Shown: positions 1 through 5,590 of the stretch, one piece after another
How the letters are laid out: each line of letters opens with the position of its first letter
Position numbering within the stretch: the first letter of the stretch is position 1
Assembly: GCA_035291405.1 (NCBI GenBank)
Contig: DATDSD010000049.1
Span: 1-5,590 of the forward strand
Reading direction: 5' to 3'
DNA: 5,590 bases
Source: UBA12026 sp035291405
GTDB lineage: Bacteria > Patescibacteriota > Microgenomatia > UBA8517
Translations under genes and position numbers: made by a program
The notes under the pieces: generated by a model
What the model was told of the DNA's origin: nothing
What the model saw: the letters and a program-made list of their open reading frames with translations, nothing else
Databases searched by the model: none

Positions 1-105
1 TAGAATTACTTTCGTACAAACATGTATTGTCTGTTTTTCTGGATCCAATATAAATTTATAAGATATTCCGCGTCTGACTTCGTTAACGACCGATTGTCTT
101 TCCAT
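1..105 (-). CDS. Hypothetical protein, 5' part only (runs off the left edge)
   Basis: An ATG at 105-103 opens a frame that stays open for 35 codons to the window edge, starting MERQSVVNEVRRG. I do not recognise the family, and no motif, signal peptide or membrane segment is visible in this piece. It lies 15 nt after the uvrB stop on the same strand and in the same frame as uvrB, separated by one TAA and five codons. It could therefore be the next gene of a uvrB transcript. No Shine-Dalgarno sequence precedes the ATG. The other two minus-strand frames and all plus-strand frames contain stops in this stretch, which mildly favours this frame. The codons look protein-like (charged and hydrophobic residues mixed), but 35 codons are too few to be certain the gene is real or to assign a role. 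Confidence 0.45.
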   Translation of the reverse strand, partial: MERQSVVNEVRRGISYKFILDPEKQTIHVCTKVIL

Positions 106-120
106 TTTTACAATTGTATC

Positions 121-2136
121 TTATCTGTCAAGATTTTTGATCTTATCTCTAATTTCAGCAGCAAGTTCAAAATTTAAATCATGTGCTGCAAGTACCATCT
201 CCTTTTTAAGATTTTTGATTAGTCTCTTTTTATCCATTGGGGTTAAACTGTTAGTATCAATGTCTGGAAGATGTGCAAAGGTTGTTGCACCAAATCCTAA
301 TGCCACTTCAGTTTTGGAATCTTTATCTCTTTCTATTAACTTTTCTCTTAAAGGTTTGGTAATTGATTTTGGAGTTATTCCATATTTTTTATTCATTTCA
401 ATTTGGTATTCTCTACGTCTTTTGACCTCACCTAAAGCTCTTTCCATTGAACCTGTGATTCTATCTGCATACATAACTACTCTTCCTTTGACATGCCTTG
501 CGGCTCTTCCCATTGTCTGAATAAGTGCGGTTTGGCTTCTTAAAAAACCTTCTTTGTCTGCATCAAGAATTGCAACTAGGCCAACTTCTGGAAGATCAAG
601 ACCTTCCCTTAGAAGGTTAATACCGACCAAGACATCATATTTTCCTTTTCTTAAGCTATCTAAAATATCAGTTCTATCCAATGTATCAACGTCTGAATGT
701 AAATAAGCTACTTTTAATCCCTGCTCATTAAGGTAAGTTGACAAATCTTCTGCGGTTTTTTTTGTTAAAGTGGTAACTAGTACTCTTCTTCCTTCCTTTG
801 TTTCTTTTTTAATTTCCTCTATACAATCCGCAACTTGGTGTGTTGTGGGTTTAACTACTACCTCAGGGTCTGGAATTCCTGTAGGCCTTAGAAGTTGTTC
901 TACAATGTGACCTTCAGAAAGTGATAGCTCCCATTCATCAGGTGTTGCAGATAGGGATATAAAATTAGGTATTCTTCTCATAAACTCCTCAAACTTTAAG
1001 GGTCTATTGTCCAAGGCTGAAGGAAGTCTAAAACCATAATCAATTAGGGTTGTTTTTCTTGAGAAATCTCCCGCAAACATGCCTCTGACTTGAGGAAATG
1101 TAATATGACTTTCGTCAACTACAACTAACCAATCGTTACCATTTACCTTTTTGAAATAGTCTAAAAGAGAATATGGGGCATCCCCTTCTTTTCTTCCGTC
1201 AAAGTATCGTGAATAATTTTCAATTCCTTTTACATATCCAATTTCCTTAATCATTTCTAAATCATAGGTAACACGTTGACTTATTCTTTGAGCTTCAAAA
1301 AGTTTCCCTTGTTTTTTTAATTCTGACACTCTTTTGTCTAAATCATCTTTAATTTGATCAAATGCAGATTCATGAGTTTTTGGATCAGTTATAAAATGTT
1401 TTGCCGGGTAAAGAACAAAGGAAGAAGCAATTTCTTTAATTACTTCTCCTGACACGGAATTAATTAATTCTATCTTTTTAATAAAATTGTCTTTCAATTC
1501 TATTCTTACGGCTTCATCGGTATATGCAGGATAGACATCAATTGTTTCCCCCCTTACCCTAAAGGTACCCCTGTGAAATCCAAATTCCGATCTTTCATAT
1601 TGTAAATCGAGAAGCCTATCTATTATTTGTTCTCTTGTAATTTTTACTCCGGATGAAAATTCAAAAGCAAATTTTCCATATTCATTGGGAGAGCCAATGT
1701 TATAAATTGCTGAGACTGACGCGACAACTATTACATCTTTTCTGGTCAAAAGGTTGGTAGTTGCAGCCAATCTTAATTTATCAATAAGTTCGTTAATTGC
1801 AGAGTCCTTTTCAATATATGTATCAGTTGAAGGGATATAACTTTCAGGTTGATAATAGTCATAGTATGAGACAAAATAGCTTACAGCATTTTCTGGAAAT
1901 AAATCCCTCATCTCCTGATATAGTTGAGCAGCCAAAGTCTTATTGTGTGAAATAATTAAAGTAGGTTTTTGTAATTTTTCTATTACGTTTGCTACGGAAA
2001 AAGTTTTCCCACTGCCCGTGACTCCCAATAAAGTCTGATATTTTACTAAGTTTTTAATATTTTTAACCAAACTATCTATTGCTTTTTGCTGTTCAGGAAT
2101 TGTTTTATAGGTTGTTTTAAGTTTAAATTTTGGCAT
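121..2136 (-). CDS. uvrB: UvrABC system protein B (excinuclease subunit B)
   Basis: UvrB is the damage-verifying helicase-like ATPase of cytoplasmic nucleotide excision repair. UvrA loads it, and it then recruits UvrC for incision. I chose the ATG at 2136-2134 (671 aa) because it gives the family-typical N-terminus MPKFKL. The frame also allows a TTG start at 2157, seven codons upstream, but those residues match nothing usual. In 671-aa numbering the landmarks are: Walker A GVTGSGKT at 38-45; the Tyr-rich DNA-clamping beta-hairpin YYDYYQPESYIP at about 91-102; Walker B with DESH at 341-344; SATP at 396-399; helicase motif V GINLLREGLDLPEV at 505-518; motif VI QTMGRAAR at 540-547; and a C-terminal UVR domain (about 636-671) used for UvrC/UvrA contact. 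The length is normal and no key motif is broken. It is divergent from lexA across a 115-bp spacer, so SOS control is likely but inferred. No Shine-Dalgarno sequence precedes the ATG. Confidence 0.98.
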   Translation of the reverse strand: MPKFKLKTTYKTIPEQQKAIDSLVKNIKNLVKYQTLLGVTGSGKTFSVANVIEKLQKPTLIISHNKTLAAQLYQEMRDLFPENAVSYFVSYYDYYQPESYIPSTDTYIEKDSAINELIDKLRLAATTNLLTRKDVIVVASVSAIYNIGSPNEYGKFAFEFSSGVKITREQIIDRLLDLQYERSEFGFHRGTFRVRGETIDVYPAYTDEAVRIELKDNFIKKIELINSVSGEVIKEIASSFVLYPAKHFITDPKTHESAFDQIKDDLDKRVSELKKQGKLFEAQRISQRVTYDLEMIKEIGYVKGIENYSRYFDGRKEGDAPYSLLDYFKKVNGNDWLVVVDESHITFPQVRGMFAGDFSRKTTLIDYGFRLPSALDNRPLKFEEFMRRIPNFISLSATPDEWELSLSEGHIVEQLLRPTGIPDPEVVVKPTTHQVADCIEEIKKETKEGRRVLVTTLTKKTAEDLSTYLNEQGLKVAYLHSDVDTLDRTDILDSLRKGKYDVLVGINLLREGLDLPEVGLVAILDADKEGFLRSQTALIQTMGRAARHVKGRVVMYADRITGSMERALGEVKRRREYQIEMNKKYGITPKSITKPLREKLIERDKDSKTEVALGFGATTFAHLPDIDTNSLTPMDKKRLIKNLKKEMVLAAHDLNFELAAEIRDKIKNLDR

Positions 2137-2167
2137 ATGGTGATAGTTTTTATTCAAAACAATATGA

Positions 2168-2197
2168 ATTTTATCATAGTTCGGTTTTTGTTTGTAA
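2168..2197 (-). promoter_or_regulatory. Possible uvrB promoter (weak)
   Basis: On the minus strand, TTACAA (2197-2192) lies 18 nt before TAAAAT (2173-2168). This would start transcription near 2161 and leave a leader of about 25 nt before the uvrB ATG. An alternative -10, TATGAT, overlaps at 2178-2173 but has no good -35. The -35 matches the consensus poorly, so this is only the best candidate in the spacer. The half-site CGAAC (2183-2179, minus) sits just upstream of the -10 region. It resembles half of the Gram-positive LexA box, but the second half is absent. Confidence 0.3.
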
Positions 2198-2216
2198 TTG
2201 ATATATTAAATTCTAG

Positions 2217-2245
2217 TTGACACATTCGTCTTATGTTTGTATATT
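2217..2245 (+). promoter_or_regulatory. lexA promoter, near-consensus sigma-70 type
   Basis: A perfect -35 hexamer TTGACA (2217-2222) is followed by a 17-bp spacer and the -10 hexamer TATATT (2240-2245, five of six matches to TATAAT). This is the strongest promoter-like sequence in the window and points into lexA. Six bases (GTTGTT) separate the -10 from the ATG at 2252, so the expected transcription start falls on or next to the A of the start codon. That implies a leaderless mRNA. The hexamers and spacing are read directly; promoter activity and the start site are inferred. Confidence 0.75.
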
Positions 2246-2261
2246 GTTGTTATGGCAATAT
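2241..2261. promoter_or_regulatory. Inverted repeat over lexA start, candidate LexA operator
   Basis: ATATTG (2241-2246) and CAATAT (2256-2261) form a perfect 6-bp inverted repeat with a 9-nt spacer. It overlaps the -10 hexamer, the predicted transcription start and the lexA start codon. A repressor bound here would block its own promoter, as LexA does in other bacteria. The same half-site extended to ATATTGTT occurs before uvrB on the minus strand (2165-2158). In AT-rich DNA short dyads arise by chance, and the LexA box of this lineage is unknown to me, so this remains a candidate. Confidence 0.3.
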
Positions 2262-2887
2262 CAAGAACAGCTCCAATAGTTTACAAGAGACAAGCTCAAA
2301 TTTTGGACTTTATCAGACAATCAATTGAAAACACAGGTTTAGCTCCAACTCTTCGCCAAATAGCAAATGCCATAGGTGTAAATTCATTAGCTACAGTTCA
2401 TGAACACATGCAAAGCTTAGTTGAAAAAGGACTTCTAAAAAGAACATCAGGGCGCTTAAGAAAAATGGAGTTAACTGTTCCGGTTGGTATGAATAATGAA
2501 GGTGTTACAGTTCCAATCCTAGGGTATATTGCAGCAGGACAGCCAATTGAGCCAATGACTGATCCTAATGCACATATGTCAATTCCTCCAAATTTTGCCA
2601 GTAAAACTAAAAGAGTATATGTACTTCAGGTTAGAGGCCAATCAATGATTGAAGATCATATTGATGATGGTGATTATGTAATTTGCGAACAAGTAGAAAG
2701 TGCTAATAATGGAGAAATCGTTGTTGCACTCTTGAAAAACGGTATGGCTACTTTAAAAAGATACTTTAGAGAAACAACTAGAATAAGACTAGAACCAGCA
2801 AATGCTAAAATGTCACCAATTTTTGCCAAGGAAGTAACTATTCAGGGTAGAGTTGTGGGATTAATCAGGAAATATCAAAGATTTTAA
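2252..2887 (+). CDS. lexA: LexA, SOS-response transcriptional repressor (autocleaving)
   Basis: LexA represses DNA-damage genes until RecA-ssDNA filaments stimulate its self-cleavage. The ATG at 2252 gives 211 aa, a normal family length. An in-frame TTG at 2237 lies between the -35 and -10 hexamers and is unlikely to be the start. The N-terminal winged helix-turn-helix spans about residues 10-70; its recognition region, around NSLATVHEHMQSL (44-56), resembles LexA of Gram-positives more than that of E. coli. The C-terminal S24-type peptidase domain has the Ala95-Gly96 cleavage bond in GYIAAGQP, the catalytic Ser131 in VRGQSM and Lys169 in ATLKRY, so autocleavage should work. The gene is divergent from uvrB, a classical SOS target. 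It has a strong promoter with no room for a Shine-Dalgarno sequence, and it probably represses itself. Its 3' end overlaps the gpmI stop codon by 4 nt on the opposite strand. Confidence 0.97.
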   Translation: MAISRTAPIVYKRQAQILDFIRQSIENTGLAPTLRQIANAIGVNSLATVHEHMQSLVEKGLLKRTSGRLRKMELTVPVGMNNEGVTVPILGYIAAGQPIEPMTDPNAHMSIPPNFASKTKRVYVLQVRGQSMIEDHIDDGDYVICEQVESANNGEIVVALLKNGMATLKRYFRETTRIRLEPANAKMSPIFAKEVTIQGRVVGLIRKYQRF

Positions 2888-4536
2888 GATAATTCCCCAA
2901 GTAAATTTCTTCCAGTCATCTCATTAGGTACAGAAAGACCAAGTAGAGATAGAATAGTAGGAGCAATATCAGCTAATATTCCAGCAGGTAAAACTTCACC
3001 TTTTCCAACTAAATCCTTTGAAATGATAATTAATGGAACTGGATTACTACTATGTTCTGTTTCAATCTGTCCAGACTGGGCATCAATCATTTCTTCACAA
3101 TTTCCATGGTCTGCAGTGATGATAAGTGCTCCATCATATGCAAGTACAAAGTTAGCAAGTCTAGCAACACATTCATCTACTACCTCACAAGCTTTAACAG
3201 CTGAACCAATATTTCCTGTGTGACCTACCATATCAGGAGCAGCATAGTTAATTAGAACAAATTTATAATCTGGAACTGTTTTCAATCTATTTAATACTGT
3301 GTCAGTTAATTCAATTGAACTCATTTCAGGTTTCAAATCGTATGTTGCTACTTTGGGAGAAGGTACAATTATTCGATCTTCCAAATCAAACGGTGCTTCT
3401 TGTTGACCGTCAAAGTAAAAGGTCACAAACCTTTCCTTTTCGCTTTCTGATGCTCTTAGCTGCTTATATCCATTTTCTGAAATAACTCTTCCAATTGGCA
3501 TAACTACATTTTCAGGCTGAATGACTACTTTAACACCATCATCAAGTAAATTTTTTTCATATTCAGTCATGGTTGCAAAGAATAAATTAGAAAGTTTAGC
3601 TGGTCTATTAAATGGCATTTCAAGTTTAACTTCCGGTAAACTTAAATGCTTTTTCTTATATTTAACAAGGTATGGATCAAACGAAATAGTACTTTGGGCC
3701 TTACTGAAATCTTCAATAACAAAGGCTCTTGTTAATTGTCTTGGTCTATCAACTCTAAAGTTAAAAAAGATAACAGAATCATTAGATTTGATAAGCGAGA
3801 CTGGTTTACCAGACTGATCACTAATTAAAGCAGGGTCAATGAATTCATCTGTCTTTCCGTTATTATATGAGGCTTCAATTGTCTCTTCTGGAGTTTTAAC
3901 TAGGTTACCAACACCTTCTGTTAAAGCTTTATAGGCTTTTTCTGTTCTATCCCATCTAAAATCTCTATCCATTGCCCAATATCTGCCCATGATTGAGGCA
4001 ATTGTTCCAACTTTTTCTCTGTTACAAACTTCTCTAATTTTTTCTATGTAAAGTTTAGCAGCAGTCGGCGGAGAGTCCCTACCATCAGTAAAAAGATGTA
4101 AGAAAACTCTTGAAAATTTATTTCTACTACAAAAAACTAAAAGAGCAAAAAGATGTTCTAGATTAGAATGAACTCCACCAGCTCCAATTAAACCCATTAT
4201 GTGAAGGTTTGAATTGTTTTTATTGGCATGATCTAAAGCTTCCAATAACGTATGGTTTGTAAAAAATGTGCCATCCGCAATTGACATATTAATTCTCATT
4301 AAATCCTGATAGATAATTCTTCCGGCACCAAGGTTAAGATGTCCTGTTTCAGTGTTTCCTGCCTCACCCCTTGGAAGTCCCACAGATTCCCCCGATGCCT
4401 GCAATTGAGTATGAGGGTATCCTGCCTGATACCTGTTCATATTAATTGTATTGGCCTGTGAAATAGCGTTTCCTGCTGACGGAGAGGAAAGTCCCCAACC
4501 ATCCAAGACTGAGAGTATTACAAATTTGGGATTCAT
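2884..4536 (-). CDS. gpmI: 2,3-bisphosphoglycerate-independent phosphoglycerate mutase
   Basis: This metalloenzyme of the alkaline-phosphatase superfamily interconverts 3- and 2-phosphoglycerate in glycolysis. It has 550 aa from the ATG at 4536, against about 510 in the Bacillus enzymes. Expected residues are present: Asp12 (LDGWG), His123 (GGVHS), Asp151/Asp154 (DGRD), Arg185 and Arg191 (GRYWAMDRD), Arg261 and Arg264 (FNFRVDR), Lys367, Asp435 and His439 (PDMVGH), Asp476 and His477 (ADHGN), and His495 (EHSSNP). The phosphorylated nucleophile is odd: the usual GNSEVGH reads GNTETGH, with Thr62 (codon ACT, 4353-4351) for Ser62. Numbering up to Arg264 matches the Geobacillus stearothermophilus enzyme as I recall it; about 31 extra residues then lie between 265 and 367, including a Lys-rich part near 290-305. 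The ATG lies 7 nt after the eno stop with only a weak AGG 11 nt upstream, so it is probably co-transcribed with, and perhaps translationally coupled to, eno. Confidence 0.96.
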   Translation of the reverse strand: MNPKFVILSVLDGWGLSSPSAGNAISQANTINMNRYQAGYPHTQLQASGESVGLPRGEAGNTETGHLNLGAGRIIYQDLMRINMSIADGTFFTNHTLLEALDHANKNNSNLHIMGLIGAGGVHSNLEHLFALLVFCSRNKFSRVFLHLFTDGRDSPPTAAKLYIEKIREVCNREKVGTIASIMGRYWAMDRDFRWDRTEKAYKALTEGVGNLVKTPEETIEASYNNGKTDEFIDPALISDQSGKPVSLIKSNDSVIFFNFRVDRPRQLTRAFVIEDFSKAQSTISFDPYLVKYKKKHLSLPEVKLEMPFNRPAKLSNLFFATMTEYEKNLLDDGVKVVIQPENVVMPIGRVISENGYKQLRASESEKERFVTFYFDGQQEAPFDLEDRIIVPSPKVATYDLKPEMSSIELTDTVLNRLKTVPDYKFVLINYAAPDMVGHTGNIGSAVKACEVVDECVARLANFVLAYDGALIITADHGNCEEMIDAQSGQIETEHSSNPVPLIIISKDLVGKGEVLPAGILADIAPTILSLLGLSVPNEMTGRNLLGELS

Positions 4537-4543
4537 TTAAAAA

Positions 4544-5590
4544 TTAACCTAATTCTAATTCAATTGCTGTTAATCTATTATATTTGGCCACTCTTTCTCC
4601 CCTTGCAGGAGCACCAAATTTTGCATATTCAGAAGCTATTCCTACTGCAAAGTCTGCAATAAAAGTATCATTTGTTTCACCTGACCTATGTGATGTAACA
4701 ATTTTCCAATTTGCGTCTCTGGCCATTTTGACAACCTGTAAAGTTTCAGTAATTGTGCCTATTTGATTAGGTTTTATAACTGCGCCATTACAAGCTTTTT
4801 CAGCAATTGCCTTTTGAAGACGTTTGGGGTTAGTTACTAATAAATCGTCCCCAACTACTAAAGCAGATCCAGCAAGTTCTTGATATAGTTTTTTCCATGA
4901 ATCCCAAGCATCTTCTTGAAATGCATCCTCTAAAATTGCTAATTTATATGTATTTATAAGTTCTTTGTAGTATTCAAGAAGCTGATCATCAGATAGCGCA
5001 CTGGATCTGTCTCTGATTGTATAATCTCCATTTTTGTAAAAACTATTGGCGGCAATGTCTAGTCCCAAAAATACATCTCTTCCTAATGAATAATCAGTCG
5101 CTTTGACAGACTCTACAAAAACCTCGAATGCATCAGCATTAGTAAACAGATTAGGAGCATAACCACCCTCGTGTCCAACAGAGTGTATTGCACCTCTTCT
5201 CGCTAGGTTATCTCCAATAGACTGGTAAATCTCAACACCCATTTGAAGACCTTCTGAGAATTTTTTGTTAGTTGCGGGAATCATCCAAAATTCTTGAAAG
5301 TCGAGGTTTCCTGCACCGTGAAGACCACCGTTGATCATATTAAGAAGGGGGGTAGGAAGTCTTATTCCCTTTTGCATACCTCTTTCAACTGCCAACTCGT
5401 TAATCCAAGCATAAAGAGCTTTGTTCTGAAGTGTAGCAGCAGCTTTACAAACAACTTGAGAAATAGCTAAGATTGCATTCCCTCCATATTTGGTTTTATT
5501 TTCAGTTCCATCTAAGCTAATTAAGTTTTGATCTATTTCAACTTGTTTTATTGGATCAACTCCTTCTAGTGCTGGACCTAAAATAGTATT
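4544..5590 (-). CDS. eno: Enolase (phosphopyruvate hydratase), N-terminus beyond right edge
   Basis: Enolase converts 2-phosphoglycerate to phosphoenolpyruvate in the cytoplasm. The frame is open from the window edge, and 348 residues are visible. Alignment by eye to E. coli enolase suggests that about the first 70 residues are missing. The fragment contains the end of the N-terminal domain (LDGTENK, GGNAIL) and the whole TIM-barrel domain. In fragment numbering, the visible active-site residues are: His of NGGLHG; Glu of QEF; Glu141 in GHEGG; metal ligands Asp178 (LDIAAN), Glu221 (LEDAF) and Asp248 (VGDDL); Lys273 (IKPNQIG); His301 (SHRSGE); and Lys324 (AKFGAPARGER). An in-frame TTG at 5395 is internal, since conserved enolase sequence continues upstream. 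The usual GDEGG reads GHEGG (codon CAC, 5173-5171), and the C-terminus ends soon after the KYNRL motif, shorter than in E. coli. It is followed 7 nt later by gpmI, the preceding step of glycolysis. Confidence 0.97.
   Translation of the reverse strand, partial: NTILGPALEGVDPIKQVEIDQNLISLDGTENKTKYGGNAILAISQVVCKAAATLQNKALYAWINELAVERGMQKGIRLPTPLLNMINGGLHGAGNLDFQEFWMIPATNKKFSEGLQMGVEIYQSIGDNLARRGAIHSVGHEGGYAPNLFTNADAFEVFVESVKATDYSLGRDVFLGLDIAANSFYKNGDYTIRDRSSALSDDQLLEYYKELINTYKLAILEDAFQEDAWDSWKKLYQELAGSALVVGDDLLVTNPKRLQKAIAEKACNGAVIKPNQIGTITETLQVVKMARDANWKIVTSHRSGETNDTFIADFAVGIASEYAKFGAPARGERVAKYNRLTAIELELG

Noticed and set aside
126..131. Perfect TTGACA (minus strand) at the very end of uvrB
   Set aside because: No acceptable -10 lies 16-18 nt downstream (only AAAAAT or AAAATG overlapping the next start codon), and the bases encode the conserved reading-frame end of UvrB.
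137..520. Plus-strand open frame of 127 codons opposite the uvrB 3' end
   Set aside because: It is entirely antisense to well-conserved UvrB sequence, its translation is low-complexity and Ser/Leu-rich, and no domain is recognisable.
2134..2157. TTG start for uvrB at 2157, adding seven residues
   Set aside because: The ATG at 2136 gives the standard UvrB N-terminus MPKFKL. The extra residues match no usual UvrB sequence and have no Shine-Dalgarno support.
2153..2168. Inverted repeat TTCA-N8-TGAA near the possible uvrB transcription start
   Set aside because: It has only four outer pairs plus one inner pair, and no similar element lies at lexA. It is too weak to call an operator.
2179..2193. 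GTTC-N7-GTTT, resembling the alphaproteobacterial LexA box GTTC-N7-GTTC
   Set aside because: One base is off, the sequence is T-rich, and the LexA protein does not look alphaproteobacterial. Chance is the simpler explanation.
2237..2251. TTG start for lexA at 2237, adding five residues
   Set aside because: This codon lies inside the promoter, upstream of the -10 hexamer, so it would not be transcribed from it. The ATG at 2252 fits the family.
2857..2898. Possible terminator hairpin, GGGATTA pairing with TAATTCCC at the lexA-gpmI junction
   Set aside because: The stem has a bulge, the loop is 26 nt, and no U-tract follows on either strand, so it does not look like an intrinsic terminator.
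3023..3817. Two plus-strand open frames (3023-3223, 3521-3817) opposite gpmI
   Set aside because: Both are mirror frames of conserved GpmI coding sequence with no initiation signal or recognisable domain.
4584..4766. Plus-strand open frame of 60 codons opposite eno
   Set aside because: It is antisense to the conserved enolase C-terminus, with no support for independent coding.
5393..5395. TTG at 5395 as the enolase start
   Set aside because: Conserved enolase sequence (LDGTENK, GGNAIL, AAATLQNKALY) continues in frame upstream to the window edge, so the gene is cut by the edge and does not start here.

Overview
This is an AT-rich bacterial chromosomal window, densely packed with housekeeping genes. 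It holds three complete genes (uvrB, lexA, gpmI), most of a fourth (eno, cut by the right edge), and the first 35 codons of an unrecognised gene cut by the left edge. There is no sign of mobile elements, CRISPR, tRNA or rRNA. The standard genetic code fits: Trp residues are TGG and all visible stops are TAA. Several features together suggest an uncultivated streamlined lineage such as Candidate Phyla Radiation/Patescibacteria: AT richness, very short intergenic gaps, little or no Shine-Dalgarno signal, a LexA of the Gram-positive-like type, and rather divergent gpmI and eno. This placement is an inference from sequence style, not a demonstrated assignment.

Layout: positions 1-105 (minus) are the start of an unknown ORF that follows uvrB by 15 nt in the same direction. 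Positions 121-2136 (minus) encode UvrB, the damage-verification helicase of nucleotide excision repair. Positions 2137-2251 form the only real intergenic region, a divergent promoter region between uvrB and lexA. Positions 2252-2887 (plus) encode LexA, the self-cleaving SOS repressor. LexA converges on gpmI (2884-4536, minus), and the two stop codons share the tetranucleotide TTAA. Upstream of gpmI on the same strand is eno (4544 to beyond 5590), separated by 7 nt.

Functionally there are two modules. uvrB and lexA form a divergent DNA-damage pair; both are classical SOS genes elsewhere, so shared LexA control of the 115-bp spacer is plausible. eno and gpmI form a two-gene lower-glycolysis unit catalysing consecutive steps (3-phosphoglycerate to 2-phosphoglycerate to phosphoenolpyruvate).

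I did not find an undescribed multi-gene system. The points most worth a second look are: a Thr in place of the usual nucleophilic Ser at position 62 of GpmI, together with a ~31-residue insertion; an Asp-to-His change beside a catalytic Glu of enolase; a near-consensus lexA promoter placed so that the mRNA would be leaderless; a 21-bp dyad on that start site with a related half-site before uvrB; and the fully overlapping lexA/gpmI stops.
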